Part shown: positions 17,810 to 26,648 of the stretch, piece by piece
Layout of the letters: each line of letters opens with the position of its first letter
Position numbering within the stretch: position 1 is the stretch's first letter
NCBI GenBank assembly: GCA_945878355.1
Contig: CAMCTC010000002.1
Location: forward strand, 58,865-122,864
Length of the DNA: 64,000 nucleotides
Source of the DNA: Bordetella parapertussis
Lineage (GTDB): Bacteria; Pseudomonadota; Gammaproteobacteria; Burkholderiales; Burkholderiaceae_C
Direction: 5' to 3'
Translations under genes and position numbers: made by a program
Notes under the pieces: generated by a model
Database searches by the model: none
What the model was told of the DNA's origin: nothing
Seen by the model: only the letters and a program-made list of their open reading frames with translations

Positions 17810-18964
17810 TCAAAGGTTGGACTGGAGTGTCGCGCGGCGCTCTGCCCGAGGCAAGTCGGCGAGCCGTCGCACCTCGGCATGGAAACGACTGAAGTCACGA
17901 CCCTGCTGTTCGAACAATTGCTCGAACCCAGGCACCAATCCGTCATAGGCGGCTTGCAGCGCCAGCGATGCGTTGTTGGCCTGCGCAAACCAACTGTCAT
18001 AGCCTTTGAAACCGGCCCAGGGTCCGGTCGCCGAGGCTTTCAGCGCAGCGTGTTCAGCCCGCATCGCGGCCAGCAATTCGGCCTTGCGCTGGCGCTTCTG
18101 GGACTCGGGCTGCGAGCTGTCGTAAAGCAATTGCAGCGCCCGGCGGGCCCGCCCGGTGATCGCGCGGAAATCGCGCTGGCGCTGAGACGCTGACGCATCG
18201 TCGATGGCCTGTCCGCTTGTGGCCTGCCAGCGCGCCAGCCCGAGCCGCTCCACCGCCGTGGCATAGGACTCGTTGAAGTCGGTGTCGCCAGGCGCGTAGA
18301 CCACCTGGTGCGCCAATTCATGGAAGATCAGCCGCGCCAACGCGGACTCGGCGCCGTTGACAAAGGTGTTGAGCAGCGGGTCGCCGCCCAGCCAGTTGGT
18401 CCAGCCCAGCGTGCTGTAAGCCGGCACACCGTAGATGTTGACCTCCAGCCCGGCCGCTTGTTGCGCCTCAGCCTCGACCTCGGCGGCGGCGCGCTGGAAG
18501 TAGCCGCGGTAGCCGACGCAGCCCATCAGCGGGTAGCACCAGGTCTTGAGCGTGAGCGAGAGTTCGGGCGCGGCCACCACGTTCCACACCGCCGCCGATC
18601 GGCCCAGGTCGGCATAGCGGCGGTAGCTGGGGTTGTCGGGCAGCGCCAGCTCGCGCACCGCGAAGTCGCGCATTTGCAGCGCCAGCTGCAAGCGTTCGCG
18701 CAGCGGCGCCGGTGTTGCCGGGTCGGCCAGCCAGTCGGCCACCGGGCGGGCACGCCGCATCAGGTCCAGATGGCCGGCCAGCGATTGGCTGTAATAGCTC
18801 AGCGACCCGCCCTCGCTGGCGCAGCCGCTGGCCAGGCACAGCGCTGCGATCACCGCCGCAAATCGCGCCGCCAATCGCGCCGCCAATCGCGCCGCCAATC
18901 GCACCGCCAATAGCGCCGCCAATAGCGCCGCGCCGACCCAGCGCTCGGCCAGACCGAGGCTCAA
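17810..18964 (-). CDS. Putative zinc aminopeptidase lipoprotein (COG4324 type)
   Basis: A predicted metallopeptidase with HELAHQ in RLIFHELAHQVVYAP and a downstream glutamate in DFNESYATAVERLG, as in gluzincins. The N-terminus is hydrophobic and ends in a lipobox (CLASGCASEGG), so it is probably an anchored lipoprotein. No ATG lies near the signal peptide. A TTG at 18964 overlaps the stop of the upstream molybdopterin oxidoreductase (TTGA), giving 384 residues and an N-terminus MSLGLAERWVGAALL, which I take as the start; TTG codons inside the repeat are alternatives. The signal peptide is encoded by a 12-bp tandem repeat that puts regularly spaced arginines into the hydrophobic core. Confidence 0.8.
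   Translation of the reverse strand: MSLGLAERWVGAALLAALLAVRLAARLAARLAARFAAVIAALCLASGCASEGGSLSYYSQSLAGHLDLMRRARPVADWLADPATPAPLRERLQLALQMRDFAVRELALPDNPSYRRYADLGRSAAVWNVVAAPELSLTLKTWCYPLMGCVGYRGYFQRAAAEVEAEAQQAAGLEVNIYGVPAYSTLGWTNWLGGDPLLNTFVNGAESALARLIFHELAHQVVYAPGDTDFNESYATAVERLGLARWQATSGQAIDDASASQRQRDFRAITGRARRALQLLYDSSQPESQKRQRKAELLAAMRAEHAALKASATGPWAGFKGYDSWFAQANNASLALQAAYDGLVPGFEQLFEQQGRDFSRFHAEVRRLADLPRAERRATLQSNL
18861..18932. repeat. Six tandem copies of a 12-bp repeat inside a signal peptide
   Basis: The + strand shows AATCGCGCCGCC three times, then AATCGCACCGCC, AATAGCGCCGCC and AATAGCGCCGCG. The unit is a multiple of three, so copy changes keep the aminopeptidase in frame; on the coding strand it gives repeats of the type LAAR or LAAL. 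Tandem arrays like this are prone to slippage. Confidence 0.9.
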
Positions 18965-21006
18965 TCGGCCGCCACCTCGACCAGGCAGTCGTAGAAGGTC
19001 GGGCCGCGGCCGATGTCGGTCAGCCGCTGGCTGGTCAGTTCGTTGACGTTGGTGCCGTCGGCACCCAGCTTGCGCCACCAAATGCCCAATCCATTGACCA
19101 CACCCTGGCGCGCCCGATCGCCGACCGCCGCCTTGCAGCGGTAACTGCCGCGGTCGTTGTAGACCCGCACCATCGCACCGTCGGCGATGCCGCGCGACGC
19201 AGCGTCGTCGGGGTGGAGTTCGACCAAGGGCTCACCCTCGATGCTGCGCAAGCTCTTGACGTTGACAAAGCTGGAGTTCAGGAAATGCCGTGCCGGCGGC
19301 GAGATCATCGCCAAAGGGTAGCGTGCGGCCAGCGCAGGTGCCGACTGCACGCTCTCGTAAGGCGGCACATAGTCGGGCAAGCCCTGCCTGGCCACAGCGA
19401 CCTGGGCGCGGCCGTTGGCAGTGGCAAAACCGCCGTTGGCAAAAGGCAGCTCGGGCAAAGGCAGCTTGACCCAGCCCTGGCGGCTGAGCAACTCGAAGTC
19501 CAACCTGGGCACGGCCTGGCGGGCGAGCTGTTCGTCGCTGTCGGCAAAACACGGTTCAGTGAAACCCATGCGCGCGGCGAGCTCGCGAAAGATCTGGGTG
19601 TTGGGTTTGGCCTGGCCGATCGGCGCGACCGCCGGATGGTTGATCAACAAGTAGGTGTGGCCGTAACTGGCATGCAGGTCCAGGTGCTCGAGCTGGGTCG
19701 TGGCGGGCAGCACGTAATCGGCCTGGTCGGCGGTGTCGGTAAGGAAATGCTCGAGCACCACGGTGAACAAGTCCTCACGCTGGAAACCCGCCACCACCTT
19801 GGGCGACTCGGGTGCCACCGCCACCGGGTTGCTGTTGTAGACGATCAGCGCCTCGATCTTCGGCCCGAATTCAGCCGAGGCCGGGCGCAGCAAGTCATCG
19901 CCTATCGTGCTCATGTTGATCACACGCTGGCGACGCCCGCCGCCCAAGTCGGGCCGCTGCAGCGCGGCGCTGTCGATGAAATCCTTGAACCAACCCGATG
20001 CCGACAGCAGCAGGCCGCCGCCGCGCTGGCGCCAGGCCCCCGTCAGGCAGGGCAGCAAGGCAATCAGCCGCACCGCGTTGCCGCCGCCATGCGTGCGCTG
20101 CATGCCGTAGTTCAGGCGAATCGCCGCCGGCTTGGTGATGGCGTAGTCGCGCGCCAGGCCGCGCACCTCGTCGGCACTCAGGCCGCAGACCGCCGCCACA
20201 CGGTCGGGGTCCCAGGCCAGCGCCTGCTCGCGCAAGGCCTCGAAGCCGTCGACATGGGCGGCGATGTAGTCCTCGTCCAGCCAGCCGTTGCGGATCAGCT
20301 CGTGCATCAGGCCCAGCGCCAGCGCGCCGTCGCTGCCTGGCAGCAAGGCCAGGTGCTGGTGGCACTTCTCGGCGGTCTCGGTGCGGCGCGGATCAATGCA
20401 GACCAGCTTGGCACCGGCGCGCTTGGCCTGCTGTGCGAAGGTCCAGAAATGCAGGTTGGAGGCGATCGAATTGCTGCCCCAGATCAGGATCAGCTTGGCC
20501 TGCGCGTAGTCCTCCAGGTGCATGCCGAGCTTGCCGCCGTAGGTCATCGCCAGCGCCTCGCCGCCCGCCGACGAGCAGATCGTGCGGTCGAGCAAGGATG
20601 CGCCGAGCCGGTTGAAGAAGCGCGCGGCGATGCTCTCGCCCTGCAGCAAGCCCATCGTGCCGGCATAGCTGTAGGGCACGATGGCCTGCGGGTCGCGCAA
20701 AGCGATGGCTGTCAGCCGGGCGGCGATGTCGCCCAGCGCCTCGTCCCAGCTCACCGGCTCGAACCGGCCCAAGCCCTTGGGGCCAACGCGCTTGAGCGGC
20801 GTCAGCACCCGCTCGGGGTGGTAGCTGCGCTCTTGGTAGCGAGAGACCTTGGTGCACAGCGCGCCGTGGGTCGGCGGGTGGTCGGGGTCGCCCGCCACCT
20901 TGACGACCCGGCCTGCTTCGACCGTGATCTTCAGCGCGCAGGTGTCGGGACAATCGTGCGGGCAGGCGCCGCGGACGGTATGCTGGGCAAGGACAGGCGT
21001 GTTCAT
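18961..21006 (-). CDS. Molybdopterin-dependent oxidoreductase (DMSO reductase superfamily)
   Basis: A 681-residue molybdo-oxidoreductase. Four cysteines for an N-terminal [4Fe-4S] cluster are visible (C15, C19, C23 in ACPHDCPDTC and C51 in GALCTK). Typical binding segments follow, including ILIWGSNSIASNLH and YVLPATTQLEHLD, and the C-terminal domain (ELHPDDAASRGIADG) is the usual molybdopterin dinucleotide-binding fold. There is no signal peptide, so it is probably cytoplasmic. The substrate cannot be told from sequence; no partner subunits lie nearby. I chose the ATG at 21006, which gives MNTPVLAQHTVRGACPHDC; upstream frame is shadow of the opposite-strand gene. Confidence 0.88.
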   Translation of the reverse strand: MNTPVLAQHTVRGACPHDCPDTCALKITVEAGRVVKVAGDPDHPPTHGALCTKVSRYQERSYHPERVLTPLKRVGPKGLGRFEPVSWDEALGDIAARLTAIALRDPQAIVPYSYAGTMGLLQGESIAARFFNRLGASLLDRTICSSAGGEALAMTYGGKLGMHLEDYAQAKLILIWGSNSIASNLHFWTFAQQAKRAGAKLVCIDPRRTETAEKCHQHLALLPGSDGALALGLMHELIRNGWLDEDYIAAHVDGFEALREQALAWDPDRVAAVCGLSADEVRGLARDYAITKPAAIRLNYGMQRTHGGGNAVRLIALLPCLTGAWRQRGGGLLLSASGWFKDFIDSAALQRPDLGGGRRQRVINMSTIGDDLLRPASAEFGPKIEALIVYNSNPVAVAPESPKVVAGFQREDLFTVVLEHFLTDTADQADYVLPATTQLEHLDLHASYGHTYLLINHPAVAPIGQAKPNTQIFRELAARMGFTEPCFADSDEQLARQAVPRLDFELLSRQGWVKLPLPELPFANGGFATANGRAQVAVARQGLPDYVPPYESVQSAPALAARYPLAMISPPARHFLNSSFVNVKSLRSIEGEPLVELHPDDAASRGIADGAMVRVYNDRGSYRCKAAVGDRARQGVVNGLGIWWRKLGADGTNVNELTSQRLTDIGRGPTFYDCLVEVAAD

Positions 21007-21135
21007 GCAGCAACTATTGCACAGCCCGTCGCCAAAAGGCGGCCAAGCCCGTATCGCAAACCCTGTCTTGGCCGCCAGCGTAAACTGGATTGCACCGCTC
21101 CCCGCCTGCCGGGGCACTTCATCTGGAGCTTTTCC

Positions 21136-22329
21136 ATGCAACTGATCGAATCCATCCTCGCCGATGCGGCCGCCATCACCGCACTGCGTCGCGACATCCA
21201 CGCCCACCCCGAGCTGTGCTTCCAGGAAATGCGCACCGCCGATGTGATCGCCAAGGCGCTGACCGATTGGGGCATTCCGGTGCACCGGGGACTGGGCACC
21301 ACCGGCGTGGTGGCGATCATCAAGAACGGCACATCGGATCGCGCGGTCGGCCTTCGCGCCGACATCGATGCGTTGCCGGTGACCGAGCGTAACCAGTTCG
21401 CCCATGCCAGCCAGCACCCGGGCAAGATGCACGCCTGCGGCCATGACGGCCACACCGCGATGCTGCTGGCCGCGGCCAAGCACCTGTCGCGGCACCGCAA
21501 CTTCGACGGCACGGTCTACCTGATCTTCCAACCAGCTGAAGAAGGCGGCGGCGGCGCGCGCGAGATGATCAAGGACGGCTTGTTCAAGCTGTTCCCGATG
21601 GAAGCCGTTTTCGGCGCGCACAACTGGCCCGGCATGGCGGTAGGCCAGTTCGCGCTCAAGGCCGGCCCTTGCTACGCGTCGAGCAACGAGTTCAAGATCA
21701 CCGTCAAAGGCAAGGGCGCGCACGGCGCGATGCCGCACCTGGGCGTCGACCCGGTGCCGGCGGCCTGCGCGATGGTGCAAGGTTTCCAGACCATCATCTC
21801 GCGCAACCTGCGGCCGATCGACACCGGCGTGATCTCGGTGACGATGATCCACACCGGCGAAGCGACCAACGTGATCCCCGAGAGCTGCGAAATCCAGGGC
21901 ACGGTGCGAACCTTCAGCACCGAGGTGCTCGACATGATCGAGCGCCGGATGAAAGCGATGGCAGAAGCCACCGCCGAGGCCTTCGAGTGCGGCTGCGAGT
22001 TCGAGTTCAGCCGCAACTACCCGCCGACGATCAACCATGCCGCAGAGACAGACTTTGCACGCAGTGTGCTGGTCGACGTGGTCGGCGAAGCCAACGTGCT
22101 CGAATTCGAGCCGACCATGGGCGCCGAGGATTTCAGCTACTACTTGCTGGAAAAGCCAGGCTGCTACTTCATGATCGGCAACGGCGACGGCGCGCACCGC
22201 GAAGGCGGCCATGGTCTCGGGCCTTGCATGCTGCACAACCCGAGCTACGACTTCAACGACGACCTGATCCCGCTGGGCGCGACCGCCTGGGTGCGGATCG
22301 CCGAGCGCTGGCTCGCCACGCCGCGCTGA
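21136..22329 (+). CDS. M20-family amidohydrolase (hippurate hydrolase-like)
   Basis: A 397-residue M20D metallopeptidase. Metal-binding residues are in HACGHDGHTAML and FQPAEEGGGGAREM, with the lid-domain histidine in KGKGAHGAMPHLG and the last ligand in MLHNPSYDFND. The family removes acyl groups from N-acyl amino acids (hippurate, acetylated amino acids). A GGAG lies eight bases before the ATG. The next gene follows by seven bases, so the two hydrolases form an operon. Substrate unknown. Confidence 0.93.
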   Translation: MQLIESILADAAAITALRRDIHAHPELCFQEMRTADVIAKALTDWGIPVHRGLGTTGVVAIIKNGTSDRAVGLRADIDALPVTERNQFAHASQHPGKMHACGHDGHTAMLLAAAKHLSRHRNFDGTVYLIFQPAEEGGGGAREMIKDGLFKLFPMEAVFGAHNWPGMAVGQFALKAGPCYASSNEFKITVKGKGAHGAMPHLGVDPVPAACAMVQGFQTIISRNLRPIDTGVISVTMIHTGEATNVIPESCEIQGTVRTFSTEVLDMIERRMKAMAEATAEAFECGCEFEFSRNYPPTINHAAETDFARSVLVDVVGEANVLEFEPTMGAEDFSYYLLEKPGCYFMIGNGDGAHREGGHGLGPCMLHNPSYDFNDDLIPLGATAWVRIAERWLATPR

Positions 22330-22336
22330 GACTGCG

Positions 22337-23440
22337 ATGTCAGCGCCCGACAGCTTTGCCCAGCGCTACAACCAGGCGCGCGGCAAGTTCCACGCTGCCG
22401 CCGAGGCTGCCGGGCTGGATGTTCACAGCCACCCGCACCCGATGCTGGGCCAGGACGGCGAGGCGCTGGCGATGGATGTGGTGCGCGACGGCCCAGCCGA
22501 TGCCCGCGCTGTGCTGCTGCTGAGTTCGGCCTGCCACGGTGTCGAGGGCTTTTGCGGTTCGGGTGTGCAGGTCGCCGCCATCGGCGACGCCGGGCTGCGC
22601 CAGGCCGCGCATGGCGCCGGCGTGGCGCTGGTCTACGTCCATGGTCTGAACCCCTACGGCTTCTCGTGGTGGCGGCGAACGACGCAGGAAAACGTCGACT
22701 TGAACCGCAACTTTCAGGATTTTTCGCAGCCGCTGCCACGCAACGCCGATTACGACGAGATCTCGCATCTGCTGGTGCCCGCCAGTTGGCCGCCCTCGCC
22801 TGCGGTGCAGCAAGCCGTTGCCGAGTTCATCGCGCGGCGCGGCATGGCCGCCTGGCAGACCGCCGTCAGCGGCGGCCAGTACCACCATCCGGAAGGCCTG
22901 TTCTACGGCGGTCAGAACCCGACTTGGAGCCAGCAGACGCTGCGCCAGGTGCTGCGCGACCAAGGTCAGCGCTGCGAACGGCTGGGTTGGATAGACTTTC
23001 ACACCGGACTGGGGCCCAGCGGCGTGGGCGAGCGAATCTTCGCTTGCCATGATGACGCGGCAGCGCTGGCGCGAGCGCAATCCTGGTGGGGCGGGCAGGA
23101 CCGCAACCTAGTGACCTCGATCTACGACGGCTCGTCGACCTCGGCGCCGCTCAAGGGCTTGATGTGGACTGCGGTCGACCAGGAATGCCCGCAAGCCGAG
23201 TACACCGGCATCGCACTCGAGTACGGCACGCTGCCGATTGTCGAGATGCTGGACGCTTTGCGCGCCGACCAATGGGCCGAGAACCACCCCGAGGCGCCGG
23301 CCGACCAGCGCGCGGCGATCAAGCGCCGGATACGCGACGCGTTCTACGTCGACACGCCGGCCTGGCAGCAGCAAATCCTCGACCAGGGACTGCAGGCGGT
23401 TCGCCAAGGTGTCGCAGGATTGTCCGCCGCCAAGCCTTGA
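22337..23440 (+). CDS. M14-like zinc carboxypeptidase family protein (DUF2817)
   Basis: A 367-residue protein of the DUF2817 group, related to M14 carboxypeptidases and aspartoacylases. Visible metal-site elements are SSACHGVEGFCG (H and E), VDLNRNFQDF and the second histidine in WIDFHTGLG. A glutamate in GIALEYGTLP is a likely catalytic base. No signal peptide, so cytoplasmic. It is cotranscribed with the M20 amidohydrolase, which suggests stepwise breakdown of a small peptide or acylated amino acid; this is inference. Confidence 0.82.
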   Translation: MSAPDSFAQRYNQARGKFHAAAEAAGLDVHSHPHPMLGQDGEALAMDVVRDGPADARAVLLLSSACHGVEGFCGSGVQVAAIGDAGLRQAAHGAGVALVYVHGLNPYGFSWWRRTTQENVDLNRNFQDFSQPLPRNADYDEISHLLVPASWPPSPAVQQAVAEFIARRGMAAWQTAVSGGQYHHPEGLFYGGQNPTWSQQTLRQVLRDQGQRCERLGWIDFHTGLGPSGVGERIFACHDDAAALARAQSWWGGQDRNLVTSIYDGSSTSAPLKGLMWTAVDQECPQAEYTGIALEYGTLPIVEMLDALRADQWAENHPEAPADQRAAIKRRIRDAFYVDTPAWQQQILDQGLQAVRQGVAGLSAAKP

Positions 23441-23483
23441 AAAACCGAGCCGACAGGCTCGCCGAGCCCGGCAGCTGATCCGC

Positions 23484-24068
23484 TCAAGCGGCGGCCTGGA
23501 GCCGCAGCTCGCCAAGCATTCGGCGCTGGTCCCAGCGACCGAGCAACCACAGGCCGGCAGCCATCCCGAGGTGCAGAAAATCACCCGGCTGGAATCCTGC
23601 CAGCCTGAACTGCGCCGCGAAGGCCAACAGGGCCGCCAGCAGACAGGCGCCACCCGCTACGGCGGTCCAGTCGCGCCGGCGCAAGCCCATGCCAAGCAGG
23701 CTGACGACGGCCGCCAAAGCGCAGGCTGTCGCCCAGGATTTGAGACCTGCCTGCACGACGATCATCATCCCCAGCGTCGCCGACACCACGGTGAAAATCC
23801 AGGTCGAGCGCCGCTGCATCGCGACAGCCCCCTCAGGCCAGATCACCGCCACAGCCAGCAGCGGCAGCGCCACCGCAGCGCCCAGCATCGACATCAGTTG
23901 GTGCAGCGAAGGCAAGGGCAGCAAACCCGAGAAGCGCAGCGTGCCCAGCAACGCGGCCGCCCCCAGCAAGGTGCAAGCCAGGCGCAAGGCCGGCGCACGC
24001 GCGGCCTGCCAGGCGACCGTCAAGGCCACGCCGGCGAGCAGCGCGTCGAACAGCGCCTGCCAGTTCAC
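23484..24068 (-). CDS. Hypothetical integral membrane protein
   Basis: A 194-residue protein with about six hydrophobic segments, for example LACTLLGAAALLGTLRF, LGAAVALPLLAVAVIW, STWIFTVVSATLGMMIVV and ACALAAVVSLLGMG. No cysteine or histidine cluster and no recognised motif. Its ATG overlaps the stop of the hydroxylase gene (ATGA), so the two are coupled and probably work together. I considered a lysoplasmalogenase (YhhN/TMEM86), attractive beside an ether-lipid-type hydroxylase, but see no convincing match. Confidence 0.75.
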   Translation of the reverse strand: MNWQALFDALLAGVALTVAWQAARAPALRLACTLLGAAALLGTLRFSGLLPLPSLHQLMSMLGAAVALPLLAVAVIWPEGAVAMQRRSTWIFTVVSATLGMMIVVQAGLKSWATACALAAVVSLLGMGLRRRDWTAVAGGACLLAALLAFAAQFRLAGFQPGDFLHLGMAAGLWLLGRWDQRRMLGELRLQAAA

Positions 24069-25300
24069 GCCGGACCCATCTGGCGCAGCGGCTCGACAGG
24101 CTCACCCAGCGCCTTGGCCAGCAAGGCCAGGCTCGCAAAGCCCATGACCGCGGCAGCGATCTGCGCTGCGGCCGGCACCGCGCAGAACCATTGCCCACTG
24201 GCCAGCGCGCCGAACATCAGCAGCGCACGCAGCGCCTCGACCTGCACGGCAAAGCGACGGCCGGCAAACATCCGGCTCAAACAATAGGCGTTGAGGGCGA
24301 TCAGTGCGCCATAGCCCGCGCGCATTGGCACGCTCAAGCTGTTGGTCACGCTGAGCCAGTGCATGAACAGCACGAATCCGGTCGCGCAGGCCGTCAGCGC
24401 ATAGATTTGCTGCCACTTCGGCGTCGGTGTCTCGAAGCGCTCGAGACGGCTGATGTCGATCGGCGCAGCTTTTGTCACGCCATCGGGCGTCCACGCCGGC
24501 GTGGCAAAGACTTCCATCAGCTTGTTCTTCCAGCCCGGCGTGTTGCGCAAGCCCTGCCAGATGCCGGCATAGTTCGTCAGGTTGGCCCAGACCGGGTTCC
24601 AGCTGCGCAGCGGCTTCAGCAAGCCGTAGACCACCGGCTCGTTGTCGCGTTCCTGGGCGTAAGTGCCGAAAATTCGGTCCCAGATGATCAACGTGGCCCC
24701 GTAATTGACGTCGATGCAGTAATCGTTGCGGCCATGGTGGCAGCGGTGGTTCGACGGCGTGACAAAGATGCGGTCGACCCAGCCCAGCTTGGGGACCAGC
24801 TGCGTGTGCACCCAGAACTGGTAGATAGCGCTCAACAAAGCAACCGTGACGAACACCGACGCCGGAATGCCGACAACGGCCATCGGCACGTAGAAAATCC
24901 AATAGAACAACTGGTTCGTCGAAGACTGGCGCAGCGCCGTCGACAGGTTGAAGTCTTCGCTCGAATGGTGCACCACATGGGCCGCCCAAAGCAGCCTGAC
25001 CTCATGCCCGGCGCGGTGCGCCCAGTAATACAGAAAGTCGTACATGAAAAAGGCCAGCACCCAGACCCCCAGCTGCCTGGTGTCGAACTGAAAAGTGCCG
25101 ACGCGCTCGACAAACAAAGCGTAGAAAATCACCGTCACCAGTTTGACCAGCGAACGCACCGCTTCGCTGATGAAACCGATGTTCACGCTGGTGACCGAGT
25201 CGTGCACGCGGTAGACGGCGCGGCCCATCCAGCGCGACGCCAGCACTTCGATCAGCAACAGCGCCATGAACACGGGGACGGCGTAAAGAATAGGTGGCAT
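24065..25300 (-). CDS. Sterol desaturase/fatty acid hydroxylase family protein, alkylglycerol monooxygenase-like
   Basis: A 411-residue membrane di-iron enzyme. The histidine boxes HRAGH, HVVHHSS and NHRCHHG are in the order of the fatty acid hydroxylase superfamily. An N-terminal membrane region precedes them, and a further hydrophobic domain of about 120 residues follows (from YALTACATGFVLFMHWLS). This long architecture resembles eukaryotic alkylglycerol monooxygenase (TMEM195) more than short sterol desaturases. The reaction would be O2-dependent hydroxylation of a lipid chain or ether bond; the substrate is unproven. It is the first gene of a two-gene unit. Confidence 0.85.
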   Translation of the reverse strand: MPPILYAVPVFMALLLIEVLASRWMGRAVYRVHDSVTSVNIGFISEAVRSLVKLVTVIFYALFVERVGTFQFDTRQLGVWVLAFFMYDFLYYWAHRAGHEVRLLWAAHVVHHSSEDFNLSTALRQSSTNQLFYWIFYVPMAVVGIPASVFVTVALLSAIYQFWVHTQLVPKLGWVDRIFVTPSNHRCHHGRNDYCIDVNYGATLIIWDRIFGTYAQERDNEPVVYGLLKPLRSWNPVWANLTNYAGIWQGLRNTPGWKNKLMEVFATPAWTPDGVTKAAPIDISRLERFETPTPKWQQIYALTACATGFVLFMHWLSVTNSLSVPMRAGYGALIALNAYCLSRMFAGRRFAVQVEALRALLMFGALASGQWFCAVPAAAQIAAAVMGFASLALLAKALGEPVEPLRQMGPA

Positions 25301-25476
25301 GGTCTTGGGGTTCGTTTGAACAGGTCGAAGGCTGATGGTCTGACTTCACCGCAGGCGTCGAACCAGGGAACGACCAGAAAATAATACTATGGACAGGACC
25401 ATCGAATATTTCAGTTGCTTGCAGCGCAGGTGATCGGCCTTGCCCGCAGGATCGTCAAGCCACCACGGGCACAGCC

Positions 25477-26589
25477 TCAAGCGCCGCTGCACACAACAGC
25501 CTCGCCCTCGACGAACACGCGCTTGAGCCGTAGATCCCGGTCAAGCACGACCAGGTCAGCCAAGCAAGCCGCATCGAGGCGGCCGCGCCGCAGCTCGCCC
25601 AGGTAGTCGGCAGCGTGGGTGGAGACGCGCATCGACGCTTCGGCCAAGTCCAGTCCCAGCCCGACCAGGTTGCGCAGCGCCTGATCCATCGTCAACGCGC
25701 TGCCCGCGAGCGTGCCATCGGCGAGCCGGACGCCACCCAAGCACTTGTGAACCGTCTGGCGTCCAAGCATGTACTCCCCGTCGGGCATGCCTGCGGCGGC
25801 GGTCGAGTCGGTGACGCAGAACAGCCCCGGAATCGCCCGCAGCGCGACCTTGATCGCGCCGGGATGGACATGCAGCAGGTCGGGGATCAGCTCGGCATGG
25901 CGGGCATGGGCGAGTGCCGCACCGACCATGCCGGGCGCGCGGTGGTGCAGGCCGGTCATCGCGTTGAACAAATGCGTGAAGCCGCTCGCGCCATGGTCAA
26001 GCGCAGCGACACCATCCTCGTAACTGCCCAGGCTGTGACCAATCTGCACCCTGACGCCAGCCTCGCTGAGCGCCTTGACGATGGCCAGATGACCTTCGAC
26101 TTCGGGGGCGATCGTGACCAGCCGGATCGGCGCCAGCGTCGCCAGCCGCGTCAGCGCCTGTTGCGTCGCGCCACGCGCGTGGTCGGGTTGCGCGCCAAGC
26201 TTGGCCGGGTTGATGAACGGTCCCTCCAGGTGCGCGCCGAGCAGCCTCGCCGCGCCGGTCGGGCGTTGGACGCAGGCCGCGGCGATGGCCCGCAATGCGT
26301 GGTCGATGTCGCTGTCCGGTGCCGTCATCGTGGTGGCCAGCAGGCTGGTGGTGCCGTGGCTGGCGTGCAGCCTGGCGATGGTCTGCGCAGCGTCGCCAGC
26401 CTGCATGAAGTCCCGACCACCGCCGCCGTGGACATGCAGGTCGATAAACCCGGGCAGGATGAAGTCATCGCCGTTGGACGCCGGGTCGCCGGCCTGGCCG
26501 TCAATGCGCAGGATGTGCTGGTCGAAAGCGATCGTGCCCCGGACCCAACCGTCGGGTGTCAGGATGTTGCCTTGCAGGCTTTGCGTCAT
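25477..26589 (-). CDS. nagA: N-acetylglucosamine-6-phosphate deacetylase
   Basis: A 370-residue NagA. The metal site and catalytic residues are seen in DLHVHGGGGRDF, AHLEGPFINP, IGHSLGSYEDG, FTHLFNAMTGLHHR and CVTDSTAAAGMPDGEY (catalytic aspartate). It converts GlcNAc-6-phosphate to glucosamine-6-phosphate and acetate. It is the last gene of the dppBCDF operon, 59 bases after dppF. Its natural input here would be the product of MurQ and of the amino-sugar kinase encoded at 39-43 kb. No nagB lies in the window, so the product may go back to cell-wall synthesis rather than glycolysis. Confidence 0.95.
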   Translation of the reverse strand: MTQSLQGNILTPDGWVRGTIAFDQHILRIDGQAGDPASNGDDFILPGFIDLHVHGGGGRDFMQAGDAAQTIARLHASHGTTSLLATTMTAPDSDIDHALRAIAAACVQRPTGAARLLGAHLEGPFINPAKLGAQPDHARGATQQALTRLATLAPIRLVTIAPEVEGHLAIVKALSEAGVRVQIGHSLGSYEDGVAALDHGASGFTHLFNAMTGLHHRAPGMVGAALAHARHAELIPDLLHVHPGAIKVALRAIPGLFCVTDSTAAAGMPDGEYMLGRQTVHKCLGGVRLADGTLAGSALTMDQALRNLVGLGLDLAEASMRVSTHAADYLGELRRGRLDAACLADLVVLDRDLRLKRVFVEGEAVVCSGA

Positions 26590-26648
26590 CGCTGGCGATC
26601 CTGGGAAATGTTCATCAGAGGTCCATCAGAGGGTCCATGGGCGCCGCA

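Noticed and set aside
18861..18932. Tandem repeat considered as a CRISPR array
   Set aside because: The units are 12 bp with no spacers and lie in frame inside a signal peptide.
21007..22236. Upstream extension of the molybdopterin oxidoreductase frame to 22236
   Set aside because: The extension lies opposite the M20 amidohydrolase gene and has shadow composition; the cluster-binding N-terminus begins at 21006.
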